From NCBI GenBank assembly GCA_007751255.1, contig CP036296.1, positions 3,286,001 through 3,350,000 of the forward strand: a stretch of 64,000 nucleotides of DNA. Reading direction: 5' to 3'. Below the pieces are notes generated by a model. It saw only the letters and a list, made by a program, of their open reading frames with translations. It was not told the origin of the DNA and ran no database searches. Each line of letters starts with the position of its first letter. The stretch's first letter is position 1. Source of the stretch: Engelhardtia mirabilis. GTDB lineage: Bacteria; Planctomycetota; UBA1135; GCA-002686595. Made by a program: the position numbers and the translations under genes. Positions 46,844 through 56,264 of this stretch are shown piece after piece.

Positions 46844-48732
46844 TGTGTGGTTTCACCGGACTGGTCTTCAACGACCCGCGTCACCTGCCCGACCGGGCAC
46901 AGCTGCGCGCGATGTCGGACACGATCGTCCACCGCGGACCGGACGACGGCGTCGAGATCGTCGCGCCCGGAGCCGGCCTGGCCTTCCGTCGCCTGTCGAT
47001 CATCGACCTGGACGGGGGGCGCCAGCCCTTCGTGCTGGAGGGCGGCAAGCTCGTGGTCAGCGTCAACGGCGAGATCTACAACTGGCGCGAGCTGCGGGCC
47101 TGGTGCGAGGAGCGCGGCGCGGTCTTCCAGAGCGACTCGGATTGCGAGGTCGTCCCGCACCTCTACCGCCTCGTGGGGGACCGCTTCGCCGAGCGCCTGG
47201 TGGGCATGTTCGCCTTCTGCGTGCTGGACCTCGCCGGGGACCGGCCGCGGGTGGTCCTCGGGCGCGACCGCCTGGGGATCAAGCCCATGTACTGGGCCTG
47301 CGACGGCGAGGGCCTGCTCTTCGGTAGCGAGGCCAAGACCCTCCTGGCCAGTGGTCGTCTGGCGCGCGAGCTGCGCCCGACGGCCCTGCTCGACTACCTG
47401 GTCCAGGGCTACGTCGGCGGTGAGGACGCCGCCTGGGCGGGCATGAACCGTCTGCCCGCGGGTTCGATCCTGTCCTTCGCATCCGGCGACCCGGCGCCGC
47501 GCATCGAGCGCTACTGGGACCTGCCCCTGGAGCTGCGCGACGACCCGCCGGCCGAGGGCGAGATCCTAGAGCTGCTGGACCGCGTGGTGGCCGATCGCAT
47601 GATCGCCGACGTGCCCCTCGGCGCGTTCCTCTCGGGGGGCATCGACAGCACGGCGGTGGTCGACTCCATGTCGCGCCAGCAGGAGGGGCCGGTCACCGCC
47701 TGTTCGGTCGGCTTCCGCGAGCACTCCCACGACGAGCTCGACCTGGCCCGCGCCACGGCCCAGCGCGTGGGTGCGAAGCACTACACCCAAGTGCTCGATC
47801 CCGATCCGCGCGAGGCCCTCGAGGTGCTGCCGTGGCTGTTCGACGAACCCCACGCCGATCCCTCTTGCCTGCCGACCTGGCTGGTCTCGCGCATGGCCCG
47901 CGAACACGTGACCGTGGCCCTCTCCGGCGACGGCGGCGACGAGGTCTTCGGGGGTTATCGACGCTACGTGCACGACGTGGCCGAGAATCGCCTGCGGGGG
48001 GCGTTGGGCGGCCCCGGACGCGCCCTGGCCGGGGCCCTCGGGCGGGTCTATCCCAAGCTCGACTGGGCCCCACGCTTCCTGCGCGCGCGGACCTTCCTGA
48101 CCAACGTGGCCGACGACCCGGCCGCGGCCTACTGGCGCAGCGTGACCCAGATGGATCGGTCGGAAGCCCTGGCGCTCCTGTCCCCGGACCTGGCGGCTTC
48201 GCTGGCCGACCACGACCCCTTCGAGCGCTTCGAGCAGCACTACCGCCGGCCCCGGGTGGACGATCCCCTCTACCGGGCGCAGTACGCCGACGTGCACACC
48301 TACCTGACCGATCAGATCCTGGCCAAGGTCGACCGCGCCTCCATGGGGGTCAGCCTCGAAGTGCGGGTGCCGATCCTCGACCACCGCTTCATGGGGCGCT
48401 TCGCCAACCTGCGGCCGCAGTTCAAGGTCAACGGCGGGCGTGGCAAGCACGCCCTGCGCGAGGCCCTGCGCGGACGCCTGCCGAGCGAGGTCCTCGACGG
48501 CACCAAGCGCGGCTTCGACACGCCCCTCAAGGCCTGGCTGCGTGGCCCCCTGGCCGCGCCGGTCCAGGAGGCGATCGAGACCCTCCCGACCCAGTGGTTC
48601 CGCCGCGACGTCCTGCGCGCGCGCCTGGCCGAGCACCAGGCCGGGCGGCGCGACCACGGGCGCCTGTTGTGGAGCCTTCTGATGTTGGAGCACTGGCGCC
48701 GGCGCCACGGCGTCACCGGCCTGGTCGCGTGA
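46843..48732 (+). CDS. Asparagine-synthase-like amidotransferase of EPS locus
   Basis: 629 residues. MCGFTGLVF has the glutaminase Cys2; RLSIIDLDGGRQPF and SVNGEIYNW belong to the Ntn domain. The synthetase half has LGAFLSGGIDSTAVV (PP-loop) and ALSGDGGDEVFGGYRRY. This build, next to GT4 and DUF3473 genes, is the XrtA-system amidotransferase subgroup, thought to amidate uronic acids of the polysaccharide (inference). One-base overlap with the ligase and 4-bp overlap with the next GT. Confidence 0.9.
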   Translation: MCGFTGLVFNDPRHLPDRAQLRAMSDTIVHRGPDDGVEIVAPGAGLAFRRLSIIDLDGGRQPFVLEGGKLVVSVNGEIYNWRELRAWCEERGAVFQSDSDCEVVPHLYRLVGDRFAERLVGMFAFCVLDLAGDRPRVVLGRDRLGIKPMYWACDGEGLLFGSEAKTLLASGRLARELRPTALLDYLVQGYVGGEDAAWAGMNRLPAGSILSFASGDPAPRIERYWDLPLELRDDPPAEGEILELLDRVVADRMIADVPLGAFLSGGIDSTAVVDSMSRQQEGPVTACSVGFREHSHDELDLARATAQRVGAKHYTQVLDPDPREALEVLPWLFDEPHADPSCLPTWLVSRMAREHVTVALSGDGGDEVFGGYRRYVHDVAENRLRGALGGPGRALAGALGRVYPKLDWAPRFLRARTFLTNVADDPAAAYWRSVTQMDRSEALALLSPDLAASLADHDPFERFEQHYRRPRVDDPLYRAQYADVHTYLTDQILAKVDRASMGVSLEVRVPILDHRFMGRFANLRPQFKVNGGRGKHALREALRGRLPSEVLDGTKRGFDTPLKAWLRGPLAAPVQEAIETLPTQWFRRDVLRARLAEHQAGRRDHGRLLWSLLMLEHWRRRHGVTGLVA

Positions 48733-49889
48733 AGGTCGGCGTCGTCACATCCCTGTTCCCCTCGCAGCCTCGCCCGCGCGAAGGGGTCTTCGCCCTGCGG
48801 CGCTGGGCCGGCATGGCGGCGCGCGGGCACAGGGTGCACGTGATCCAACCCCTGCCGTTCGCGCCCCCCCTCTTGGTGCGAGGCGAGCGGGCGGAGCTGG
48901 CCCGCATGGCCGCGCGCGAGGTGCGCGAGGGGATCCCAGTTCTGCGGCCGCGCTACCTGCACCTGCCGCGCTCGGCCCGGGGCAACGCCCGACGCTTCGC
49001 GGCGCGAGCCCTGGCGGCCCTGGCCCAGGGCGACGTGCCCGATGTGGTCGTGTGCGACTACGCCTGGCCGGCCTCGGCCTGTGCGCCCGCCCTGGCGCGG
49101 CGCGGTCTGCCCTGCGTGGTCAACGGTAGGGGCAGCGACGTGCTGCAGGTCGCAGGCGAATCGGACCTCGGCCCGCTCCTGGCCCTGAACCTGCGAGCGG
49201 CGGGGCACTGGACTGCCGTCTCCGCTGATCTGGTGCGGGCCATGGACCGTCTAGCCGGCCTGCCCGGACGGGGGCGGTTGGTGCCCAACGGCGTCGACGC
49301 CGAGCGCTTCCGGCCCGGTGATCGCGGCGAGGCCTGCGCTCGAATCGGTCTCGCTCCGGGTGGGCCGCTGGTCCTGGTCGTCGGCCACCTGATCCCGCGC
49401 AAGGATCCATTGTTGGCGCTCGAGGTCTTCCGCCGCGGTGCACCTGAGGCGGCGCGGCTCGTCTTCGTCGGCCGCGGGCCTCTCGAGGGCGAGTTGCGCG
49501 CCGCGATCGACCGCGCGGGACTCTCGGAACGCGTGCAGCTGGTCGGCGAGGCGGAGCCGGACACCCTGGCGGACTACTACCGCGCGGCCGACGTCTTGCT
49601 CCTGACCAGCCATCGGGAGGGCCGACCCAACGTGGTGCTCGAGGCCCTGGCCAGCGGATTGCCGGTCGTGGCCAGTGCAGTGGGTGGCACGCCCGAACTA
49701 CTCGCTAACCTGCCCGGGTCCCTGGCCCCCGACGGTGATGTCGAGGCCTTCTGCGAGCGTCTGACGGCCAACCTCCATCGGCCGCCCGCCGCTGCCGAGT
49801 GTCGCGCCGCTGTCGCCGATCTGACCTGGGAAGCGAGCCTCGAGGCCCTGGAGCGGGCCCTCGCCGAAGCCGTGGAGCCCTGTCCGTGA
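48729..49889 (+). CDS. GT4-family glycosyltransferase
   Basis: 386 residues from GTG 48729, overlapping the amidotransferase stop by 4 bp (GTGA). A GT-B fold is shown by VKVGVVTSLFPSQPRPREG at the start, VPNGVDAERFRP in the linker, LVVGHLIPRKDPLLALEVF, and the C-terminal EGRPNVVLEALASGLPVVAS with the retaining Glu pair (E-x7-E). It adds a sugar to the lipid-linked EPS unit. Donor sugar unknown. Confidence 0.9.
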   Translation: MKVGVVTSLFPSQPRPREGVFALRRWAGMAARGHRVHVIQPLPFAPPLLVRGERAELARMAAREVREGIPVLRPRYLHLPRSARGNARRFAARALAALAQGDVPDVVVCDYAWPASACAPALARRGLPCVVNGRGSDVLQVAGESDLGPLLALNLRAAGHWTAVSADLVRAMDRLAGLPGRGRLVPNGVDAERFRPGDRGEACARIGLAPGGPLVLVVGHLIPRKDPLLALEVFRRGAPEAARLVFVGRGPLEGELRAAIDRAGLSERVQLVGEAEPDTLADYYRAADVLLLTSHREGRPNVVLEALASGLPVVASAVGGTPELLANLPGSLAPDGDVEAFCERLTANLHRPPAAAECRAAVADLTWEASLEALERALAEAVEPCP

Positions 49890-51076
49890 AAGTCCTCTAC
49901 CACCATCGAACCCAGGCCGAGGATGGCCAGGCGATCCACATCCGCGCCCTGCAGGACGCCCTGCGATCGGAGGGGCACGAGGTCCACGAGGTCGCTTTGG
50001 TGTCCCAGTCCGAGTCCCGCGGCGCCGCCGCGGAGCTCGAGCAGCAACGCTCGCGCTTCGGTTGGATCGATCGAGTGCCCGGCTTCGTGCGCGAGTTGGC
50101 CGAGTACGGCTACTCCGCCGTGGCCCGGCGGCGCATCGTGGCGGCCGGTCGCGCCCTGAGACCGGACTTCATCTACGAGCGCTACGCCTTCGGTAACTTC
50201 GGCGGACTCTGGGCGGCGCGGTCACTGGGCGTGCCCTTCCTGTTGGAGGTCAACTCGCCCATGGTCCTGGAGCTCGGCCGAACCCGTGGCCTGAGCTTCC
50301 CGGGCCTCGCCGCGCGGGTGGAGAACAGCGTCTTCCGCCGCTCGGACCGGGTCTGTGTGGTCACCCGCGTGCTCGGCGACATGTTGGTCGAACTGGGCGT
50401 GGACCCGGCGCGGATCCTGGTCACGCCCAACGGCGTCGACCTGGAGTGCTACCCACAGGCGCGCGACGCGGCCCTGCGCCGCGCGGCGCGGGCGGAGTTG
50501 GGTCTGGCCCCCGAGCCCGAGGGGGGCGGCACCGTGCTCGGCTTCGTCGGCTACTACCGCGATTGGCACCGCTTGGATCTGGCCGTCGCGGCCCTGGCCG
50601 AGCCCGGTCTCGAGCAGGCCGAGCTGGTCTTGATCGGCGAGGGGCCCGCTCGCGAGGGACTCGAGGCCGCGGCCGCCCGCGCCGGCGTGACAGGTCGCCT
50701 GCACTTCGCCGGACGCCGCAGCCACGAGCGCATTCCTGACCTGCTGGCTGCCTTCGACGTCGCGCTGCTGCCCGCCATCAACCCCTATGCCTCGCCGCTC
50801 AAGCTGCACGAGTACATGGCGGCCCACCTGCCCACGGTGGCTCCCGACCAGCCCAACCTGCGCGAGGTGCTCGAGAACGGTCGCGACGCGGTGCTGGTTC
50901 CCGCGAACGACGGCGACGCCTTCGCCAGCGCCCTGATCGAGCTGTGCCGGGACGCGGAGCTTCGCGCGCGGCTGGGCGCGGCCGCCCGGGATACCATCGA
51001 GAGCCGCGACCTGACCTGGCGCGGTAACGCGCGGCGGGTGGTCGGCGCGGCCCAAGAGGAACTCGACAGACGATGA
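49886..51076 (+). CDS. GT4-family glycosyltransferase
   Basis: 396 residues from GTG 49886, overlapping the previous gene by 4 bp. VKVLYHHRTQAEDGQAIHIR, ILVTPNGVDLECYP, VLGFVGYYRDWHRLDL and NPYASPLKLHEYMAAHLPTV show a GT-B retaining transferase of the XrtA EPS type. The KLHEYMA motif includes the catalytic-site Glu. Donor sugar unknown. Overlaps the deacetylase by 4 bp. Confidence 0.9.
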   Translation: MKVLYHHRTQAEDGQAIHIRALQDALRSEGHEVHEVALVSQSESRGAAAELEQQRSRFGWIDRVPGFVRELAEYGYSAVARRRIVAAGRALRPDFIYERYAFGNFGGLWAARSLGVPFLLEVNSPMVLELGRTRGLSFPGLAARVENSVFRRSDRVCVVTRVLGDMLVELGVDPARILVTPNGVDLECYPQARDAALRRAARAELGLAPEPEGGGTVLGFVGYYRDWHRLDLAVAALAEPGLEQAELVLIGEGPAREGLEAAAARAGVTGRLHFAGRRSHERIPDLLAAFDVALLPAINPYASPLKLHEYMAAHLPTVAPDQPNLREVLENGRDAVLVPANDGDAFASALIELCRDAELRARLGAAARDTIESRDLTWRGNARRVVGAAQEELDRR

Positions 51077-51954
51077 CCGACCGGACGATGACCGACCGAC
51101 TGCACGCCCTGTCCTTCGACGTGGAGGAGTTCTTCCAGGTCGCCAACCTGCGCGGACAGTTCGACCGGGACGACTGGGAGAGCGCCCCGTCGCGCATCGA
51201 CGTCGGCATGGACGCGATCCTCGGCGCCCTCGATCGCAACCGCGCGCGCGCGACGTTCTTCTTCCTCGGTTGGGTGGCCGAGCAGCGGCCGGACCTGGTG
51301 CGTCGCTGCCTCGACGCCGGCCACGAGATCGCCAGCCACGGCTACGAGCACCTGTTCCTGTGGGACCTGGGTCCCGAGGGCCTGGAGACGGATCTGGCTC
51401 GCACCGAGGAGGCTCTGATGGCCGCCGGAGCTCCGCGTCCGTTGGGCTTCCGTGCGTCGACCTTCACGCTCACGCGGCGCACTTTCTGGGCGCTCGACGT
51501 GCTCGCCCGTCGCGGTTACGCCTACGACTCGAGCATCCATCCGGTCAGCCATCCGGTCTACGGCATCCCCGACTTCGAGCCGGGGATCTCGCGCGTCGCG
51601 GCCAGCGACGGCACCGAGTTGGTGGAGTTCCCCGTCTCGACCCTGCGCGCCCTGGGTCGCAACCTGCCCGTGGGTGGCGGCGGCTACTTCCGCCTGCTGC
51701 CCGGCTTCGTCACCCGCGGGGCCGTGGCGCGCCTGGAGGCTTCCGGGCGACCCGCGTCGATCTACCTGCACCCTTGGGAGTTCGACCCGCAGCAGCCGCG
51801 TTACCCCGCGCCGGTGCTCAAGAAGTTCAGGCACTACCTGAACCTGGATCGGACCCTGCCGAGGCTCGAAGCCTTGCTGGCGCGCTTCCGCTTCGCCGGA
51901 CTGGCCGAAGTCCTCGCGGCAGAGGGCTGGCTGGAGGCCGCCCCGAACGCCTAG
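51073..51954 (+). CDS. XrtA-system polysaccharide deacetylase (DUF3473)
   Basis: 293 residues. LSFDVEEFFQVANLRG begins the NodB-like domain and holds the metal Asp pair; GHEIASHGYEHLFLWDL gives the His-x3-His metal site; LGFRASTFTLT is the next catalytic block. The C-terminal part with YLHPWEFDPQQPR is the DUF3473 region specific to this group. It removes N-acetyl groups from exported polysaccharide. A second ATG at 51088 is possible. Overlaps the convergent TPR gene by 4 bp. Confidence 0.92.
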   Translation: MTDRTMTDRLHALSFDVEEFFQVANLRGQFDRDDWESAPSRIDVGMDAILGALDRNRARATFFFLGWVAEQRPDLVRRCLDAGHEIASHGYEHLFLWDLGPEGLETDLARTEEALMAAGAPRPLGFRASTFTLTRRTFWALDVLARRGYAYDSSIHPVSHPVYGIPDFEPGISRVAASDGTELVEFPVSTLRALGRNLPVGGGGYFRLLPGFVTRGAVARLEASGRPASIYLHPWEFDPQQPRYPAPVLKKFRHYLNLDRTLPRLEALLARFRFAGLAEVLAAEGWLEAAPNA

Positions 51955-54900
51955 GAGCCGGCCCCGGCGGCGACTTTGGAGTCAGCCACGGCTGGGGTGT
52001 TCGATGGGTCGCTGTGGGGCGATTCGTCCTTCGCCGAGCCGTCCTTCGCCGAGCCGTCCTTCGCCGAACCGTTCGCCGCCGAACCGTTCGCCGCCGAACC
52101 GTTCGCCGCCGAACCGTTCGCCGCCGGCGCCGCCGGTTCTGCAGCAGCGCTCTCGTCCCCGCTGTCTCCCGCATCGGGCTTCTCTTCGGCGGGCGGGGCG
52201 GGGATCTTCGTGGCGTAGGAGAGCAGGATCTCGAGGATCTCGAGCCGCAGCGGATCGCTCTCGGTCTCCAGCAGCACTTGTACCGCTGCCTTGGTCGTCG
52301 AGCGGTCCGGGGGCGAGCCGTGGTGCAGCATCGCCAAGGCGAAGATCCGCGCCAGGTCAGGCACGGCGAGGCGATCGGCGTTGGCTTCCCGATCCTTCCA
52401 AAGCTCGCGCAGGATCCGCAGGCCTTCTTCGAGGTCGGAGTCGGGCGAGTTGATCAGGGACTGGGCGCGAATCAGAGCCAGGGCCGGGTCGTCCGCGGGG
52501 CGATTCTCCATGCGGCGGATGGAGACCAGCATGGAGGTCACCCGCTCGGGGTTGCGGCCGAGAGTGGCCTGAAGCCTGGCCGCGCTCAAGATCGCCGCCG
52601 GCGAGGGGACCATGGCGCGCACGATCTCGTAGTGGGCCGCCGCGTCGAGGCGGCGCCCTTCGATCTCGTAGACCTCGCCCATCATCAACCACAGGTCGAG
52701 CGACTGGGGCAGGAGCGCCAACTCCGACTCGACGAACGCCTCGGCGCGCTTCGGAGCGTAGGTGGCCAAGAGCTCGGCCCAGGCTCGGCTCGTGCCCGCA
52801 CGCAGTCGATCGATGGCCACGCCACCGGTGCGCTCGCGGAACTGATCGAGCAAGAGCCACGCCCGACCGATGCCGATCTGCAGGCTCTCGCGCTGGTGGT
52901 CGATCTCGTAGCGCGCCCGCGCCAGGACCACCAACGGATCGTCCGGCAAGCGGGCCGACAGGGCCAGCAGCTCGGCGGAGTAGACCGACGGGGCGATCGC
53001 GTCCGTACGGTCCGCGAAGTCGAGGGCGGACAGGAAGGCGGGGGCGTATTCGAATGCCAGCTCCCGGTCGGCCGCGCGGAAGAAGCCCCCGTAGGTCGCC
53101 ACGGCGTCCGCGAAGTCACCCGTGGACTGCTGCAATCGCCCCATGATCAACTGGGCCGCCAGGTGCCGCGGGCGCTGCTCGAGCACCTTGCTCACCAGGG
53201 CCTTGGCCCGCGGCAAGCGGCCGGCAGACTCCTCTTGCAGCGCTTGGGCCAGGGTCGCGTCGACGCTCTCCTCGTCGGGTGCTCCCAGCGCCGCGGCTCG
53301 CGCTGCTCGCAGACGCAGCAGCTTGGGGTGCTCGGGTCGCAACAGCCGCTCGGTCTCGATCGACAGGAGCAGGTCCCAGGCCGATGAGAAGCGCGGGAAG
53401 ACGGTGGTCAAGGCCTCCAGCAGGACCGCGGCATCCCCGTCGCGACCCAGCCGCAGGTTGGCTTCTGCCGCCAGGTACGTCGGCCACAGGGCTCCGGCCG
53501 GATCGGCGGTGAGGTTGCCCAGTTCGGCCATGGCCCAGATCGACCATTCGTCGAACTCCAGAGCCATCAGGATCGCCAGCGCGCGGCGCGGATCCTTGGG
53601 ATCCTCCGCGCTGCCGCGCAGGAAGTTCGCGGTCTGCACCGTGCCCTCGCGACCGAGCTCCGACCAGGGCGCGGGGGTCTCGCTGCGAAGGAACTGGATC
53701 GCGCGCAGAGCGAGGGCCCAGCGGGCGGACTGACCCGACTCGATCAGGCCGTCGATGGCCAGTAGGTTGGCTTCCTCGAGTCGCTCCTCGAGCGCCGCCA
53801 GCAGGCAGGCACCGAGCGGACTGGGGGTGTACGAAGTCGAGCGCAGGGCGCGCACCCGGTTGGCGAGGTCAGTCCAACGCCGCTCCTGAACCGCCATCAG
53901 GAGCTCACCCATCTCCGCCACGCCGTCGTCGCGGAAGGCCAGCAGGCGTTCGAGCGCGTCGCGCGCACTGCTCGCCTGGCGTCCCTGGAGGTGGGCCAGG
54001 GCCAGTTGGGCCACCACCTCACCGCTGCGACTGCTGGGGAGCTGGTCGAGGCGCTCGAGCAGCATCAAGGCCGGTTGCCACTGACGCTCGAGGAGCAGCT
54101 GTTGGGTGACCTTCAGGACCTCGTCGGGGTCGAGGGCCTCGGCCTGAGACACGCCGGCGAGGACCTTCGCCAGCCGGTCGGTCTGACCCAGGGCCGTCGC
54201 CGCGGCGACGCGTAGCCGCACGGCCGACGCGAACTGCGGATCGGTGGGCACGATCGTCGCGAGGTGCTGCATGACCCGTTCAGGCCGCCCGCGCGCCAGG
54301 TCGATCTCCGCCGCCAGAAGTCTGCCGGGGGTCCCCAGGGTTGCCGGGTCGGCCTCGGCGAGGGCCTGGGACGCGAGCTCGGCCTGGCCGGTCTCGAGCA
54401 GCTCGCGACCGAGCACGAGGACCCCGGTGTAGTGGGGGTCCAAGCGCATCAGCGCGAGCAGTTGATCGGGGGTCAGGCGCCCGGCGTGCTCCAGCTCGCG
54501 TAGCTCGGCCAGGGTCTTGGCTGCGTTGGGGACATCCGCCAGGCGCGCGAGCAGCAGCGGAACCATCAGGTCCAACCGATTCAGCGTGCGATAGACATCG
54601 ATCAGGAGGTCGTTCGCCGGCAGCAGATTCGGGTAGTCCTTGAGCAGCTTGCGGCAGACGTTGATCGCGCCACCCTCCGCACCCGCCGCCAAGTGCATCT
54701 CGGCCAGCCGATAGCGTTCGTAGGGATTGCGCGACTCGGTGTCGTACCACTCGCCGCGGGCGAGGACCTTGCGATAGATCAGGTCCAGGTCACGGTCGGC
54801 CTCGAGCAACGAGCGGTCCCCGATCTCGATCCAGCGCGGCAGTAGCTCGGCCGTTCGGTGGGGCAGCAGCGCCAGGGCGTGGGTCAACTCGACCAGGGGT

Positions 54901-56264
54901 TGCTCGAGGGGCGTGTTGCGCTCGATGCGGAACTCCGCCAGGAGGCGCCAGGCCTCGCCCGAGTAGTCCGGCGCCTCACGCACGCAGCTCTGAAGTGCCG
55001 TGCGGAAGCTGTCCCAGTCCTCGCGATCGCGGGCCAGGTCGGCCAGGGTCCACCAGGCCTCGCCGATCGCCCCCGGAACCGGTTCGACGTCCGGTCGGTC
55101 GGCCACGAAACGCGACAGGTGGGACGAGCCCGCCTGGCGGTTGACCCCGTTCGACAGGGCAATGCCGCGATAGAAGAGGGCCGCTTGGCGTTGGGGCAGG
55201 CTCGCGTCGCCGGCCTTGAAGCGATCCGCGAGTTCATCGGCGACCCAGGCCAGGCGCGCCCAGCTCTGGTTCTCGTAGACGATCCTGGCCCAGGTGGGCA
55301 GGAAGTCCTGGTCCATCCAGACGCCGCCCTGGGCCGGCAGCGTGGTCTCCACCACGGTCTCCGCCAGGTCGTTGCGGTCGACCTGTGAAAGACTCTCGGT
55401 CAGGAGCTGCATGCAGTCGCGGTTGCCGGCGACTCCGTCGAAGCGCCGCAGGGCCAAGCCCAGGTCGACCACGTCCTGATGGCGACCCGCGCGCTGTAGC
55501 AAGTCGAAGAGGTTGAAAGCGGCGGTGGCGTTGGCCCAACGGCCCACGGCCACCTCGAAGTCGCCACGGACCACCGCAGCGATGTCGGAGGCCTCGTCCA
55601 CCAGCGTGCGCAGTTCGGACTTGCTGCTGTCCGACGACCCGCTGAGCAGCAGATCCAGCTCGTTCTGGAGCGTCGCCCGCAGGGGTGCATCCTGGGGCAG
55701 GTAGACCACGCGCTCGGCCAGGCCCACGGCGATGTCGGAGGCCTCGTCGGGCAGTTCGTCCTCGATCAAGGTCTCGACGGAACCCCAGGCCAGGTCCAGG
55801 CGCTCGCGGTGGATCTGACCGCGCAGGACCTCGACGCGTGAGTTGTTCGGGTCGTCGGCGAGGATCGCCTCGACCCGTGCCTCGGCCGAGTCGTAGTTGT
55901 CGAGGGCCAGGTCCATCTCGGCCAACTGGCGCAGGGCGTCGTTGCGCTCGTAGAACTCGTTGTCCAAGAGGGCCAGGAAGTCCGCCTCCGCGTTGGAGTA
56001 GGCCCCCCGGCGCAGGGACAGTCGGCCGCGCTCGTCCAGCAACTCGGCCAAGAGGGTCTGGTCCCCCAGTCGCTGGGCCAGCTCGACGCCGAAGTGCAGC
56101 TCCCGGAAGGCGCCCTGCACGTCCTGTGGGTCCTCCTCCAGGTGCGCGCGGGCGGCGTCCAAATAGTCCGCTGGCCCCCGCGCTGCGCTCGTGCGAATCA
56201 CATACGCGAGGGTTGCCGCCCCGAGCAGGGCGAAGAGAAGGAGGAGCCAGGGCAGCTTGGTCAT
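51951..56264 (-). CDS. Giant TPR protein, PrsT-like
   Basis: 1437 residues. One N-terminal membrane segment (LPWLLLLFALLGAATLAYVI) and then near-continuous TPR helical pairs (about 40-1340). PEP-CTERM/XrtA loci encode a large TPR protein (PrsT) beside a sigma-54 regulator, as here, so PrsT-like is the best name; the sequence itself shows only TPRs. The last ~90 residues are Ala/Glu/Ser-rich with seven pentapeptides (GSAAN and GSAKD types). It overlaps the regulator by 4 bp. Confidence 0.75.
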   Translation of the reverse strand: MTKLPWLLLLFALLGAATLAYVIRTSAARGPADYLDAARAHLEEDPQDVQGAFRELHFGVELAQRLGDQTLLAELLDERGRLSLRRGAYSNAEADFLALLDNEFYERNDALRQLAEMDLALDNYDSAEARVEAILADDPNNSRVEVLRGQIHRERLDLAWGSVETLIEDELPDEASDIAVGLAERVVYLPQDAPLRATLQNELDLLLSGSSDSSKSELRTLVDEASDIAAVVRGDFEVAVGRWANATAAFNLFDLLQRAGRHQDVVDLGLALRRFDGVAGNRDCMQLLTESLSQVDRNDLAETVVETTLPAQGGVWMDQDFLPTWARIVYENQSWARLAWVADELADRFKAGDASLPQRQAALFYRGIALSNGVNRQAGSSHLSRFVADRPDVEPVPGAIGEAWWTLADLARDREDWDSFRTALQSCVREAPDYSGEAWRLLAEFRIERNTPLEQPLVELTHALALLPHRTAELLPRWIEIGDRSLLEADRDLDLIYRKVLARGEWYDTESRNPYERYRLAEMHLAAGAEGGAINVCRKLLKDYPNLLPANDLLIDVYRTLNRLDLMVPLLLARLADVPNAAKTLAELRELEHAGRLTPDQLLALMRLDPHYTGVLVLGRELLETGQAELASQALAEADPATLGTPGRLLAAEIDLARGRPERVMQHLATIVPTDPQFASAVRLRVAAATALGQTDRLAKVLAGVSQAEALDPDEVLKVTQQLLLERQWQPALMLLERLDQLPSSRSGEVVAQLALAHLQGRQASSARDALERLLAFRDDGVAEMGELLMAVQERRWTDLANRVRALRSTSYTPSPLGACLLAALEERLEEANLLAIDGLIESGQSARWALALRAIQFLRSETPAPWSELGREGTVQTANFLRGSAEDPKDPRRALAILMALEFDEWSIWAMAELGNLTADPAGALWPTYLAAEANLRLGRDGDAAVLLEALTTVFPRFSSAWDLLLSIETERLLRPEHPKLLRLRAARAAALGAPDEESVDATLAQALQEESAGRLPRAKALVSKVLEQRPRHLAAQLIMGRLQQSTGDFADAVATYGGFFRAADRELAFEYAPAFLSALDFADRTDAIAPSVYSAELLALSARLPDDPLVVLARARYEIDHQRESLQIGIGRAWLLLDQFRERTGGVAIDRLRAGTSRAWAELLATYAPKRAEAFVESELALLPQSLDLWLMMGEVYEIEGRRLDAAAHYEIVRAMVPSPAAILSAARLQATLGRNPERVTSMLVSIRRMENRPADDPALALIRAQSLINSPDSDLEEGLRILRELWKDREANADRLAVPDLARIFALAMLHHGSPPDRSTTKAAVQVLLETESDPLRLEILEILLSYATKIPAPPAEEKPDAGDSGDESAAAEPAAPAANGSAANGSAANGSAANGSAKDGSAKDGSAKDESPHSDPSNTPAVADSKVAAGAGS
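52026..52130. repeat. Seven 15-bp tandem units encoding pentapeptides
   Basis: Units start GTCCTTCGCCGAGCC (three copies) and GTTCGCCGCCGAACC (four copies, the last diverging). They encode GSAKD and GSAAN pentapeptides near the C-terminus of the TPR protein on the minus strand. In-frame copy number could change by slippage. Confidence 0.92.
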
